DNA of 64,000 bases from Coffea arabica (GCF_036785885.1 NC_092328.1:14034111-14098110), one strand, 5' to 3'. Shown: positions 50,691-63,676, counted from the first letter of the stretch. Numbers and translations are program-made. Notes: generated from the letters alone by a model not told the origin.

Positions 50691-51369
50691 GTCCGACTAA
50701 AAGCTTAGGGCTTAGGAGCTTTGAAAGAGACTAGGAGAGAAACACCATACCATGCACAGTTAATATATGCCTATTGCCCAGTTATGGCCTGCAAAATTGT
50801 AAATTATTGTGATGGTCAATGTTGAATTATTCAGGGAAGTATAATTAGTGACAAAATTGTTGATTAAAAGAATTTAGTGAAAGTTGCAATGCGGTGTCAT
50901 TCAAAAAACAACTGACCATAACAGAACAAAATTAGGAGCTACATAACTGGCCTATATACACTATATTATCTGATATACTGGAACTAAAGATGTCCACTAT
51001 TTAAAATGCCAAGGTACATATTGTCTGGATCCACAAACAAAGGAAATTAATTTTCACCATAAATCCACATACATAAAACAGACATTAAAATCACTCCAAT
51101 CTTGAATCTCAAAACAAAGCCAAAACAGCATTCTAATCATGATCATGCAGATAAAAGCAATAGGCCTTCTTTCTTTCTCCCAGTTTTTTTTTCTCCCATT
51201 GGTGAGCAAAAAATTGGGACTTCATAGGTGATCCACTTAGCATTTTGTAGAAAGTTCCAAGTTTTTGATATTCTACCTCAAAAACAAAATACTTCACTAA
51301 TTACAAAGTCACACAAGGTCACAATAGCTTATGCAAGTTCTTAAATAACCCTATATCAGATTGACTCCA
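50691..51369. other. Upstream flank of the VMA21 gene
   Basis: No gene or element was identified between the promoter-proximal region and the fold-back MITE. Confidence 0.4.
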
Positions 51370-51947
51370 TTTGTATTAGCTGTTTTGGGAGTGTTTTTCA
51401 AATATTTTACTTTAGCAGTGTATATGAAAAAACTTTTACTGTAAATGTTTTTTTGTGATGTTTTTAGATGCATTTTTTGGATATATTTTGGGGTATTTTT
51501 AAAATTTAAAATTTTTCTAATATTTTTTAAAAATTACCACCACCACCCCCTCCCTTCTCCTCCCTCTCTTTCTTCATCCTCTCTCTTTTTCTTCCTCCTC
51601 CTCCCCTCCTCTTCCATCTCTTTCCTCCTCCCATCTTCCTCCTCCCTTTCTTTCCTCCGCTCCTCCCTTCCCCTTCCCCTCCCTTTCCCCACCATGGCTC
51701 ACCCCTCCCCTTCCCCCCTAGATCCAGCCAAGGCCAGATTGAGGCTTCTGGTCATGACATTGCGGCCAGATTGCAGTCCTTCTAGCCGAGATTTTGCTGC
51801 GGCCAGATCACAGCCTCTAGTCGAGACCAGATTTAAAGGGGAAGGGGAGGGGTAGGGTGGGGTGAGGCGGGAAAGGGAGGAGGGGTGGAGGACGAGGGAG
51901 GGAGAGGAAAGAGGAAAATGGAGGGGGATGGTGGCGGTGATGGGTAG
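51370..51947. mobile_element. Fold-back MITE with pyrimidine/purine-rich arms, cut by the copia element
   Basis: An AT-rich end (51370-51535) leads into a C/T-rich arm (51537-51716). A GC-rich centre follows, then a G/A-rich arm (51838-51947), roughly the inverse of the first. The mirror-image AT-rich end expected on the right is missing because the copia LTR begins at 51948. The ORF across the C/T tract is low complexity and not a gene. Confidence 0.5.
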
Positions 51948-52197
51948 TGTTAACGAAGTTTTGGATTGAAATATTTCACTACTTCATTGAGAGAAAATGT
52001 TACATATATATACATGCACTAACACCTCTATGTTAAGAAAGTTAACTGTCAATCAGCTAGAGTACTATAATTAAACTATCCCTATAATCAAGCTATTCAT
52101 ATAATTAAGCTATCCCTATAATCAAGCTATTCCTATAATTACGCTATCCCAATAATCAAGCTATTCAAAATAAATTCCTATATTTAATTCTGTAACA
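51948..52197 (-). mobile_element. 3' LTR of a Ty1/copia retrotransposon (250 bp)
   Basis: It starts TGTTA and ends TAACA, the short inverted ends of an LTR. It is followed on the plus strand by CTCCCCCT (52198-52205), the complement of a polypurine tract, so the element reads on the minus strand. Inside are several copies of a 12-18 bp word of the form ATAATCAAGCTATTC / ATAATTAAGCTATCCC (52080-52172). Confidence 0.88.
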
Positions 52198-54956
52198 CTC
52201 CCCCTCAAGCTGGAGTATAGATGTTGCTCATGCCCAACTTGTTACAAAATTAATCAACTCGAACCCCATGTAGAGCCTTCGTAAAGAGATCTCCCAATTG
52301 TTCTCCAGTCCTTACAAATCCTGTAGAAATCAAACCCTACTGTATTTTGTCACGAACAAAATGACAATCTATTTCGATGTGTTTTGTTCGCTCATGAAAT
52401 ACGGGATTGGATGCAATATGAAGAGCCGCTTGGTTATCACACCACAATTTTGCAGGCATTGAGGTTTTGAGACCTATTTCAGTTAGAAGTTGATTTATCC
52501 ACATGATTTCACATATCAATTGTGCCATAGCTCTATATTCTGACTTTGCACTTGATCGCAAGACAACATTCTGCGTCTTACTCTTCCATGAGACCAGGTT
52601 TCCTCCAACAAAAACACAAAATCCAGTTGTGGATCTTCAATCTGTCTTGGATCCTGTCCAATCAGCATCTGAAAAACACTCAATTCTAGTATGACCATGA
52701 TTTTTATACAGAATACCATGTCTAGGAGCTCCTTTTAAATAATACAAAATTTGTTCTACAGCTGCCCAATGATTAATAGTAGGATTAGACATATATTGAC
52801 TAACAACACTAACTGAATACGCGATATCTGGACAAGTCACTGTAAGATAATTCAATTTTCCAACCAATCTTCTATACCTCCCAAGATCTTCTAACAATTC
52901 ACCTTCTTTTGTGAGCTGCAAGTTAGGAATCATTGGGGTACTAATTGGTTTAGCCCCCAATTTTCCCGTTTCAGATAGTAAGTCAAGAACATATTTTCTT
53001 TGGGACAAAAATATCCCCTTCCTACTCTTTACTACCTCAATACCCAAAAAATACTTTAACAGTCCCAAATCCTTTGTCTGAAATTGACTATGGAGAAAAG
53101 TTTTAAGAGATGAAATACCGGCAGCATCATTCCCAATGATAACAATATCATCCACATATACTACCAACAAAATAATACCAGTTTCAGACTGTTTGTAGAA
53201 AACAGAATGATCAGATTTGCTTTTCTGCATCCCAAACCTTTCAACTGCTAGACTAAACTTTCCAAACCAAGCACGAGGACTTTGTTTCAGTCCATACAAG
53301 GATTTCCGAAGATGACAAACCTTCCCAGACTCCCCCTGAACAACAAACCCTGGTGGTTGCTCCATATAAACTTCCTCTTGGAGGTCTCCATGAAGAAAGG
53401 TATTCTTGATATCTAGTTGATGCAAAGGCCAATTATGAGTGGCTGCCATAGAAATAAATAACCTGACAGATGTTAACTTAGCAACAAGGGAAAAAGTGTC
53501 AGAATAATCCTCTCCATAGATTTGGGCATAGCCTTTGACAACAAGGCGAGCTTTCAACCGAGCAACCGACCCATCAGGATTGAATTTAACTGCAAAAACC
53601 CACTTACTCCCAATAGCCTTCTTCCCTGCAGGTAAATTTACTAAGTTCCAAGTATCATTACCATCTAGAGCATTCATCTCCTCTATCATAGCATTCCGCT
53701 ATCCGGGATGGGATAGGGCTTCATAAACAGTTTTAGAAGGGAGATAGAATCAATAGATGCAATAAAGGAACAAGAAGAGGTGGGTAAATGATTATAAGAT
53801 ACATACGAAGACACAGGATAAGTGCATTGACGCTTACCTTTGCGAAGAGCAATAAGAAGATCATCACTTGAGACAGGATCTGGTAACGAAGGAACTGGTT
53901 CAGGGCATGCATCAGGAGGCTTTTGTTGTCGAGAATATACCTGAGTAATTGAAGGTTTAACAGGGGAAGAACTTGAAGATATGACAGTATAGATTAACAA
54001 ATCATCATCCTCCTCCTGACATGAATGAGATGAGGATGGAGTAAAAGGCGTATTTTCAAGAAAAGTAACATCAACTGACACAATGTACCTGTCGAGACTA
54101 GGACAATAACATCTATATCCTTTTCGGATACGGGAATAACCAAGAAAAATACATTTCAATGATTTGGGGTCTAATTTAGTGACTTGGGGACGAGAGTCGC
54201 GGACAAAACATGTACACCCAAAGATTTTAGCTTCGATGGGAAACAAATGTCTATTTGGAAAAAGAGTATTATAAGAAGTCCCACCATTTAGAACACATAA
54301 AGGCAGACGATTGACTAGAAAGCAAGTTGTGGACACTGCATTAGCCCAAAAATATTTAGGAACATGCATTTGAAATGATAAGGCTCTTGCAGTTTTGAGC
54401 AAATGTCTATTCTTTCGTTCTGCGACCCCATTTTGGGATAGTATATCCACACAAGAGATTTGATGAATAATGCCATTTTGCACCATATAAGATTGAAAAG
54501 GTGGGAATAAATATTCTTTGGCATTGTCACTTCGTAATATTTGTACAGAACACTTAAATTGAGTCTTAACCTCAGCACAAAAAGCACAAAAATGAGAAAA
54601 CAACTCTGACCGATTTTTCATTAAATATAACCAAGTCATACGAGAATGGTCATCGACAAAAGTAACAGAATACTCGAATCTAGTTTTAGAAATGACTGGA
54701 TTAGGTCCCCAGACATCTGAATGAACTAATGCAAAAGGAGCATCCGCTCGTTCATTGACTCTAGAACTCAGATTAACACGATGATGTTTGGCAAACTGAC
54801 AAGACTCACAATCTAATGAAGACAAACTCTGAAATTGTGAACAAAGTGTCTTTAACAACGGGAGAGAAGGATGACCCAACCTACAATGTGCTTCAAATGG
54901 AGTTACAATTCCAGAACAAGCTATGGACTTTGGTATCTGTGTGTCAAGGATGTAAA
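52198..54956 (-). mobile_element. Body of the Ty1/copia element, cut at 54956 by the gypsy element
   Basis: It holds integrase, reverse transcriptase and RNase H in copia order on the minus strand. The gag, protease and first integrase residues are missing because the gypsy LTR starts at 54957. They should continue on the far side of the gypsy element, beyond the window. Confidence 0.9.
52206..54956 (-). pseudogene. Ty1/copia pol (integrase, reverse transcriptase, RNase H), decayed
   Basis: From 54956 leftward: the GAG-pre-integrase zinc motif (HCRLGHPSL ... CESCQFAKH), the integrase core (DVWGPNP, DDHSRMTWLY, RSDNAKEY), then a linker. A frameshift occurs near 53720-53735 and a TAG replaces a Trp just before MIEEMNALDGNDTWNLV (53689). 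RT carries LDIKNTFLHG and catalytic YVDDIV (about 53135-53152). A TGA near 52638 opens the RNase H part, which keeps [12 protein letters not shown] and [12 protein letters not shown] (52561-52420). A TAG at 52337-52339 and a TAA near 52270 follow, before the final LGMSNIYTPA. The first codons of the open frame at 54969-54957 belong to the gypsy LTR and are not copia. Dead copy. Confidence 0.9.
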
Positions 54957-57900
54957 TGTGAAGACTCACAAAATTTATCTATTTTAAACTCCTGTTACGT
55001 GCTTATTTAAATATTTAATTGTCTGTTTGCCCCGAATATTAATTTCTAAACTTTTTAGACCTAATTACATGGATCTACAGCTTAGTTATATTTTTTAAAG
55101 TGACTTGTTTCAAAATTTAATTTTTGAAAGTTCGTTAAGTGAGAATAGTAAATGTGCGTTTGGAGACAATAACCGATTTGAGGATACAATAAACTTGAAA
55201 AATTGGAAACTTGTACATTAGTCTTAAAATAGGTATTTTTATGTTTAAGTGTTCAAGTGTTAGATAGTTATACTAACGTTATAAGAATTTCTTGAAAATT
55301 TCACTTTATCGCGCACAAATCGGAAGTACGCGTTTTTACGCGCGCGATTAATTGAGGGGTTTTAAACCTTTATTTTTAGACCATTAAGAGTGAATAATAA
55401 TAGTATGAATGTAAGTGCATTAGAGGTTTAGTGCATTAGTGCAACAAACCCGAGAGGAATTGGGCGCGAAACGCGCGTGAACGCGCACTATTCCCGGTTG
55501 ACTTTTGGGACAAATCTTGGCCACAAATTCTCAAGCTTTCTCAAGAAGCTACAACACTCTCTACACTCTCTTTTCTCTCTCCTGGTGGCCGGCCAAAACA
55601 GCAAGGAAGGAGGAAGAAAAGCTTCACCATTTTCACTCCAAATCTTTGCACCAATCTTTCTCCATTTCATCTCAAAATCACACTACACTTTGCTAACCAC
55701 TTGGAGACCACCTCAAGCTAGAAAAGGGCTTGCTTTCCACGGTTTTTTTTTTTGAGCTTCAAGAGGCCAAAATTTCTGTCTTGATCATCCAAAGACGTAA
55801 GTGACGATCAACCCTCAAATTCTTGGTTTATGGAAGCTACCTTGCACTTATAAGCTCATATAATCATGTGGGTAGCTTTATTTTTGTTGAAAATTGGATG
55901 TGTGGGATCTATGAACTCCCACTTTGGTTTGATGGACTGATTTTGTGAGTTTTGATGTTAATAATGTTGGATTAATGCTTAAATTAGTAGAAATGAGTGA
56001 TATTATGAATGAAAGCTCAAAGGAAGTGAAGGGGAGAATTTTTCCATTTCTGCCCCTGTGAATGCCGTGACCTTTAGAGCAATTTTTTGAAGTTCTATTG
56101 ACTTGTTTATGATGTGTATATGTTATATGGGTTGTGTGGAAGGTTTCCACAAAACATTACGTGATTTGGATGGCCAAATATGGTGATTTTGAAAGTTTAT
56201 TCAAAACTGGAATTTTTCCCGTATTGCACTGGCAGTGCTTTTCAAACAGCTATAACTTTTTGTTCCAACATCGAAATCGAGTGCCGTTTGCAGCACTGGA
56301 AACTAGACATTCCTAATTTTCCAACGGTATAAAATACACGTCATGATTCCACCTGAGTAATCCAAACCAATTATTTGAACGTGACTGTCCTGTTTCGCTA
56401 ATTCCCTGGAAGCTCTGTTTTGAGCAGCGAATTGATGCTCAAATGTGAGCTAGTTGTGGACAGATTTTGAAAATGATTTCTTCTGAGAAATTGTAGCTTT
56501 ATGAATCTAGTTTTCAACTCCATCAACCACGCTCAATTCCAAGTTGAATTGAGTGAGTTGTGGCCAAAGTTCGAAACTGATTTAGGGATTGAAAACCCTC
56601 TTTTGGCTAGTTGATGCCTTAACCTTGATTGGGACTTGTTGTTTCGAAATTCTTGGTGTTAATCACCTATCAAACACATCTTGGATACTTCTTAGATATT
56701 GTCTACCTAAATGAACCAGATTTCAGATGTTTTCATTGGCCGAATATTTAGAAAAGGAGAATTTGCATACAAGGCAGATTTGCCTTGGAAACTTGTGGGA
56801 TTTTAACAATTTTGTTAACTGACTTTCCGTACGTATTTTTCTATGAAATTTTACAATGGAATAGCCCTTATATGGTAGTATAACACTACTAAATTTGGTC
56901 CCATTCCGAGTCCGTTTTGATATTCAACCAAAGTTCCAACGGTCATGAATTAAATCTGGAATTTGGCCTAACTGTCTCACTTTTTAGTAACTTTGAGTAG
57001 CCATATCTTGGTGCTCGAAACTCCAATTCTTGTTCTTCTTGTTGTGTTGAAAACTTTGATTGTAACTCTAATTGAGTTCCAAATTTTAGAGGCTAGTTCA
57101 CATTGTGTGAATTTTGCCAAATTTCCAAACTTTGTCGGAAATCAACCCAAATCTCTCCTAACTTTCCAAAACAGCAACTTTGGGCCAAATTTCGAATATC
57201 TTCCATTTGGAATCATTGAAAGGTGTCTTCTAAAAACTTTTTAGTACTTTGGAAGTAGTTTCCAAAGGTACCAAGTTTTCAAATTTTGGACTTGTAGAGA
57301 GTGAGATACAATTTTTCAAAATAGGTGTAGCAAATCTGAAAATTCCTAACTTAAAAGAAATGGAGTTTTTCAAACTCATCTTTTTCCTTCGATATCACTT
57401 GATCGTTTTACACTTGATTTCAAAGATGAAAATCAGATTTCGCTTGTGTTATAAAACCCCACTTTTGAGCTTCGATTTTCGAGTAATTAAGGTTCATTTT
57501 CGTAAAATTTTCTTAGATTGTACAAGTGTGCAATCTTTCTTGATAATTGGAGTTTATAAGTGATAGTTCATTATTAATTACTCAGCCACTCGAGAGGACC
57601 TCCAAGAGGATCTCACGGGAGACGCCTAATCAATCGCTTGTACTTGCTACTTGATTCACTCGGTGAGTGTCAAGTGTATGAATACTTGATACATGCTTAA
57701 TTGCTATAATTGATTGGAGATTTTGAAAATGGAGGTGAGTGTGTACTTTACTGCACTCATTCTTATTTGAAATAAATGAATTATTAATGACTTGATTGAA
57801 TGAAATGAAATGATTAAATGCTTGAATGAAATGAAATTGTATGTTATGGCTGCATACGTCGTTGGAGTGAATCTTCTCGACTCTCAAATGTACATGGGGG

Positions 57901-58708
57901 ACGCCCAAACTCATAGGCCGACCTTGGGACTCGAGCCGGCATGGGGTTGGTCGGGACCCTCGGTGAGCCATAAGAATAACATGACAAACTTGATCTATTG
58001 AAGAGATCTTGCTTGGCCTACTCGTGCAGTAGCGCTTTTATCGTCGTTCGGGCCGGGTGGGGGTTTGTAAGGTGGACGGATATGAGAAGTAAGTGGAGTT
58101 CTACGGATTGAAAATATCGACCCGGTTGATGGAGAGTCATCACGGGAAGATATACGAATGAAATTTGCAAAGTAAGTGGAAATTAGCTCCTGAGAGTTAC
58201 CATATCCTTGAATTGTTTCTGTTTACTTTTCTCGCTCGAATTATTATTTATTGCAATATTATTGCTCTACTTGTTAAATTGGGATTGTTACTTGAATAAT
58301 GTGCCTGCATGTGTGTTCTTGGCCTCACGAGAATTTTGCTCACCCTGTAGTTTTATTTTTCTTAACAGGAAAGGATCAGAAGTGAACCTCGGAGAAATCC
58401 CTTTTGAATGTACGTTTGTATTAGGGTTTTCAATGTACTTGGCTAGACTCTGGATTATTGCATATTTTGGGATTTGATGTAACCGTTGTGAACTTGATAT
58501 AAGGATTGGATACTTGACGTTTTTTGGAATCCGTGATGTAAGTTTGAATGTTAGTTATGGGAGTGACCTCCCTTTTCTTACTTATATCATCGTGATGGCT
58601 GGTATTTCATTAAACTTGAACGGAATTTGTCTTGAGTCCTGACGAGAGTTGGGCAGGCGTCTCGCGGATACCCTTTGGTTCGCCTTAGGAAGAAGTGGGG
58701 GCGTCACA
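54957..58708 (+). mobile_element. 5' LTR of a Ty3/gypsy (Tekay/Del-like chromovirus) retrotransposon
   Basis: It starts TGTGAAGAC and ends GGCGTCACA, so TGTGA...TCACA are the inverted ends. Two bases later comes a tRNA-iMet primer-binding site. At 3752 bp it is unusually long for an LTR but normal for this lineage. It inserted into the copia pol, so its left border is exact. The 3' LTR lies beyond the window. Short ORFs inside are not genes. Confidence 0.9.
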
Positions 58709-58710
58709 GT

Positions 58711-58722
58711 TGGTATCAGAGC
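58711..58722 (+). promoter_or_regulatory. Primer-binding site complementary to initiator-Met tRNA
   Basis: TGGTATCAGAGC stands two bases after the LTR end, the standard minus-strand primer site of plant gypsy elements. Confidence 0.92.
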
Positions 58723-58909
58723 GCTAGGTTAGAAATCTATTTAGAAGTTATATTAAAAACCTTATCTTTAAGATTTGAAATAGGATGACTCAGTCATACC
58801 TTAAGTGATACTTGGACAAGTTAGTGACTAAGTTGGTCATGCATTAAGCGACATTCGTGCGAGTTAGTGATTAAGTTTCTAACCTGAAAAGTGTAGTTGT
58901 TTTGCAGGG

Positions 58910-59444
58910 ATGAAAAATGAAAATGGAACTCCGGCAGCTAATGGGAATGACCATGCTAATGGTCATGTAGAGCCTTCTAGGCCTATTTACTACCAAGCTC
59001 TTGATAGAGGGGCTCGCGTGCGTTACTCACCTGCCAATAGGTATCTCCGATGTTCGTGTAGATTGATCTTCGCCTACCCGAACCATCTCGTGCTAGCTTT
59101 GGACGACGAGCGTCGTCAGTTGGTGAACCTCATCCGAGATTTGCAGGAGAAGGTAGATGAGCTTAGACAGATGGATGGCGCTCAGGGTAAGAGGGTCGCT
59201 GAGCTCGAGGAGACACTGGAGGGTGAGGTGGCAGCGGCTGCAGTTACTCGTGAGGAGCTCCAGAGAACTAGGGCTCGACTTACTAGATTAGGAGTGGAGG
59301 TCTATGATTTTGGCTGATGCCACTGAGACGATAGAGGGGGTGTCGGATATTGTCCAGAATCCAGTTCAGGGGGAGGACTTAGAGGAGGATCCGGAGGAGG
59401 ATCCTGAGGAGGAGATTCCTCATGGTAGTCCTACTGTGGACTAG
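58910..59444 (+). pseudogene. Extra coiled-coil ORF in the gypsy leader, one frameshift
   Basis: An ATG at 58910 opens a 135-codon frame that ends early at TGA 59315-59317. A shift of one base in the TTTT near 59310 restores a frame that runs to TAG at 59442-59444. The middle (LDDERRQLVNLIRDLQEKVD and onward, about residues 65-130) is a strong coiled-coil candidate, rich in Glu/Arg/Leu, and the tail is acidic (EEDPEEDPEEE). It lies between the primer-binding site and gag, where gypsy elements usually have no ORF. The function is unknown. It is not gag and not a host gene I recognise. Confidence 0.65.
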
Positions 59445-59775
59445 GTCCCTAGTGATTGACTCTTTTGACCCTTTTGATTGGTACAGTTAGGATTAACTGG
59501 GGTGATGCGAGTGCTGAGACCATTGTATTTTGCGTGACTGTGTGGCCTACTTTTGTGGCACTTGATTTTGCTTTAGTCTTATATGACTGAAAGTACTCTT
59601 GTGACACATGTGTGTTATATTTTTGTGATTTTCCCCATGACTTGCTAATTGTATGGATTTTGACAAGTTAATGAATGTAAATTATCGTTATTTTCAATGC
59701 TTTCGTGATTGGTTCTTGTTTTAAATATTTTCTTGCGTAATTGATTCATTTCTTGCACTAGGCACGCCTAGGATA

Positions 59776-60390
59776 ATGGAAGGACTAAGGAGTGGTCGAA
59801 ACCATGGGCGAGAGACTAAACAGGCCCAACCTCAGGGGGATGATCAGGGATCGGCAACTGGACCGACCCAGGGACAAGAAAATATTGAGGGTAATCAACT
59901 GGTTACTGCCATTAATAGGATGACTGATATCCTAGAGCGGTTAGCTGATAGACAAGGTCCTGGACCGTTTTACTAACTTGGAGGACAGGATAGAGGAGAG
60001 GATAGAGCCTTGGAGAGATTCTTGAAATTTAACCCGCCTAAGTTTATTGGTGAATCTGATCCTGAGGTAGCGGAGAATTGATTGGAAAGGGTGACTAATA
60101 TATTCGCTGCCTTAGACTATACCGAAGATAGGCGAGTGAATTTTGCTGCTTTCCAATTTGAGGGAGTGGCTCGTGCTTGGTGGGACATGATAAAAGGAAA
60201 ATGGGAGAGAACCCAAACCCCTTGGACTTGGGAGAATTTTACGAGGGAGTTTAATGAAAAATTTCTTCCACCTTTGATCCAAGAAAAGAGGGAGGATGAG
60301 TTTATCAAGTTGAAACAAGGGACCCTTAGTGTAGCAGAGTATAAAGGGAAATTTACTAAACTTTTCAAGTACGCTCCTGAATTGGTGATT
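59776..60390 (+). pseudogene. Ty3/gypsy gag (Retrotrans_gag), broken
   Basis: An ATG at 59776 starts the N-terminal, Gln/Gly-rich part. A frameshift near 59965 moves to the frame FLKFNPPKFIGESDPEVAEN, where TGA at 60079-60081 stands in place of Trp. The frame then continues through FAALDYTEDRRVNFAAFQFE, ARAWWDMIKGKW, and EFNEKFLPPLIQEKREDEF to KFTKLFKYAPELV at about 60385. These are the capsid-forming signature words of plant chromovirus gag. Gag homology stops at 60385-60390; the zinc knuckle and pol are not in the window because other DNA is inserted there. Confidence 0.88.
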
Positions 60391-60938
60391 AAAATAAATA
60401 TTATATAATGTTTAGTAATTAAAATTAACTATATAATTAATAAAGTCGTTTTGTCTCATTTACTAATTTCTATTCATTCAAGAAGAGTCTGACTCTTCAT
60501 TAAAGAGTCTTGAGAGCCTACTAAATCATTTTGTCATCGTCTTTGCCGCTGAAGAGTCTTTAGTCTTCGAGAAGAGAACCCAAAGGCCAAATATCGGTCT
60601 TCAATCTTCATACTCACAGAGTCACACTCACACTTACAGCTCTAAGGAACAAATAGTCAAAGCTCCACAAGACCACCAAATTGACCGAAGTGATTCTTCA
60701 TTCATTTCCATTTCTTCAAAGAATCAAAATCGCAAGTGAGAGTTCTCCAATGTCTGAAGGCCAGCCGAAGCACTTTGTTTGGTTACCCTTGATTTCTCTC
60801 ACGACCAACCACTTCACCAAAGACCAACGATTTTTGAACTCTCCGTGCGGACCGTGCCTCCACTGGCCATCTCGCAGGCTCGCACTTCGGATTCTCCGGT
60901 TGCAACTTTCAATCTCGATCTCCAAAACCAGAGGCAAG

Positions 60939-61629
60939 GTAACTTTTAATTTTGGTCTCCAAATTTTTTATCTGTCCGATCTAATGTGTTTTCCCTTTTT
61001 TTATTTAGAGTTTTATTTTTATTATTTTTATGGTACTTATAAACTGCACCTTGGTTTTTATTTTTTTTATTTTTTGTGATTTAATTATGGATGTCAAATC
61101 TTTGGGTCATAGAATGGTCTAATATATCTTGGTTTACTATCTGGAACTGCCCTTTAGCTCTAGCTTTTATGAATCCTTTAATTTGAACTGCATTACCTGA
61201 GTACCCCGGTGGTAGCATTCACTGGAATGTATGTTTAGGGAGTTGAGGTAGTTGTCTTTATACAGTTTTTATTGGTAGGTATCCAAATATGTTGTTGATA
61301 TGTGGCAAACCAGTATTAAGGTTTGCCAGTTTTCATAATGAATTGGCCAATTGGGTTGGATATCCAATTAGTTATTTTATTTTAACTTAAACTTGCTTAT
61401 TGATTTTTTTTCATTTCTCAATCAAGGAAAAAATTATCCTGTCAATCTTTTGACTGCTGTGCATATTCGAACCACATTCTTAGAAATCAAAACTGGGAAA
61501 TTCTGAGGTATGAATTTGTTGTATTTGCATAGTAACATTTTTTTTAATACAATGATCACTTTGTTATTTCTCTTATGTGTACCAGTAAATACTTTACCTC
61601 CTTGACAATGTCCTTTTTTTTGGCATTAG
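60939..61629 (+). other. Inferred intron in the leader of the hAT transposase gene
   Basis: The donor CAAG|GTAACT (60938/60939) and the acceptor GCATTAG (ending 61629) enclose a T-rich 691-bp stretch, and the transposase ATG follows the acceptor directly. The upstream exon (about 60480-60938) has no long open frame in continuity. Confidence 0.5.
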
Positions 61630-63676
61630 ATGTCAGATGCAAACAATGAAGACATTGTTATTACAATCACAGATGTTGAAGCAACAGAAACTGCAGCTAA
61701 ACAAGAACCTGAAGGAGAAGAAACAAATAAAGGTGAAAAGAGGAAAAGAGAAGTGAAGGTCAGGTCCAAAGTTTGGGCCCATTTCACCAAGATTTCACCA
61801 AAGGAGGAGGAATGTACTTGCAATTATTGCAAGAAAGTTTTCTCCTGCCGCAGTAAAGGAGGAACAACTCATTTGCATCGACATATACTTGGGGGCATAT
61901 GTGTAGCCTACAAAAGAGCCATAGGTGGACAATCGTCAAAAGGGCAAACACTTCTTAGTTTCCCCAAAGGTAATTCAGATCAAGCTAGTAACTCTGTTTG
62001 GAAATTTGATCAAGAGAGTAGTCGAAAAGATCTAACGGAGCTTATAATTAATCGAGAGCTGCCATTCAATTTCGTTGAAGATAAATCATTTCAGAAGTAT
62101 GCTCTGGGTCTTAATCTGAAGGTTAAATTTGTGTCTAGAAACACAATGAAAAGTGACTGTATGAAAATATATGAATTTGAAAAAAGTAAATTGAAGGAGA
62201 TCTTTTTTCAATCCAAACCAAAAGTATGTTTGACAACAGATACTTGGACATCTAAGACGGATCTTCCTTTCATGGCATTGACTGCTCATTTCACAGATCA
62301 TCATTGGAAATTGCATAAAAAAATTATCAATTTTGTCTTGGTTCCAATGAAGGCATCAGGGGAGAATCTATCTGATATAATTATCAATTGCTTGCTAGAG
62401 TGGAATATTGATAAGATATGCACCATAACTATGGATAATGCTTCAACTAATGATGTTGTTGCTAGATGCCTGCAAGAGCATTATTCATTTAGAGGTGCAT
62501 TATTGGTAAATGGGAGCAATATTCAAGTTCGTTGTTGGGATCATGTTCTTAATTTGATTGTTCAAGAAGGATTAGATGAGATTAATGATTGTATTCATAG
62601 GGTTAGGAATGCAGTGAAATATGTTAGAGGATCTGCTAAGAGAAAACTTGAGTTTCTACACTATCTGACCAGGAATGTATTTCTAGAGGCAAAATGTTAT
62701 CTCTAGATATATGTACAAGGTGGAACTCAACACATTTAATACTTGAATCTGCATTACATTATAGGAGAGCTTATGACCGCATGAAAACTCGTGATTTGAA
62801 CTTCAAGGATCCTCCCTTGGCTGATGATTGGGAAAAAGCTCGGATTGTTCATGGTTTTCTAGAAACTTTTTACACTGTCACAAAAATTTTATCTGGCAGC
62901 AAATATTACACAGCTAATGTGTTTCTTCGTGAAATTTACCGTGTGTTCATATTATTAAGGGAAACTTCTATAGAGGACAGCCCACTTCTTGGAAGTATGG
63001 CAGTGAACATGTTGGTGAAATTTGAGAAATATTGGCTAGAAAAAGAGCCAAATATCTTGCTATCTGTTGCTTTTGTTTTAGATCCCAGGTTTAAAATGAG
63101 AAAATTGAAGACCATCTTTAGCAAGATTTATGAGAGCTATTTAGCACCATATATGTTAGATCGTGTTCAAAAAACACTTCAAGATCTTTTCATCGAGTAT
63201 GTAAAGGCTTATGAAGTGAGTTGTCAGCAGGATATAACTTCACAAAACGAAAAAACTACAGGGACAAGCAGCAGCACTTCTTCCACAGCAAAGAAGAATT
63301 ACATAGATGATTTTTATAGCCTTGACGAGGAAGAAGATAGCACTTGTAGCAAGACAGAGTTGGACTCTTATTTGGAGGAAAAGATATATCCAGGCAAGGC
63401 CGATGAAGAAGAATCATTTAATGTATTGGATTATTGGAGAACTCATGCAGCCAAATTTCCAATATTGTCCATGATGGCAAGAGACATTTTATCTATTCAT
63501 GTTTCTTCAGTTGCATCTGAGAGTGCTTTCAGTACAGGGGACGTGTTTTGAACAAGTTTCGTAGCTCATTGTTACCCTCCACTGTTGAAGCATTAATTTG
63601 TGCTTAAGATTGGATTAAAGATGCACCTAAGGAATTTGATTTTGAACAAGAATTTGATCCTAATTTTACTGGTTAG
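61630..63676 (+). pseudogene. hAT transposase (BED zinc finger, RNase H-like core, C-terminal dimerisation), frameshifted
   Basis: From the ATG at 61630: a BED zinc finger (about residues 40-95, CTCNYCKKVF ... HLHRH), then the hAT core with LTTDTWTSKTDLPFMALTAH and ITMDNASTND, which hold the expected first two acidic catalytic residues, and RCWDHVLNLIV. A one-base shift near 62690-62700 ends this frame at 62706. The next frame (to 63551) carries DICTRWNSTHLILESALHYR, the DUF-type linker and NVLDYWRTHAAKFPILSMMA...SVASESAFS, the dimerisation domain with the third acidic residue. A lost base near 63538 and a TAA at 63605-63607 break the last 45 codons, which end at 63674-63676. The enzyme would cut and paste hAT elements; this copy is inactive. 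Confidence 0.9.

Noticed and set aside
51445..51855. A 136-codon ORF across the C/T tract
   Set aside because: It is low-complexity Ser/Pro/Leu sequence from a pyrimidine run inside a MITE.
52198..60390. An endogenous plant virus insertion
   Set aside because: The copia and gypsy domains have LTRs and transposon-type order, and no movement protein, coat protein or other viral gene was seen.
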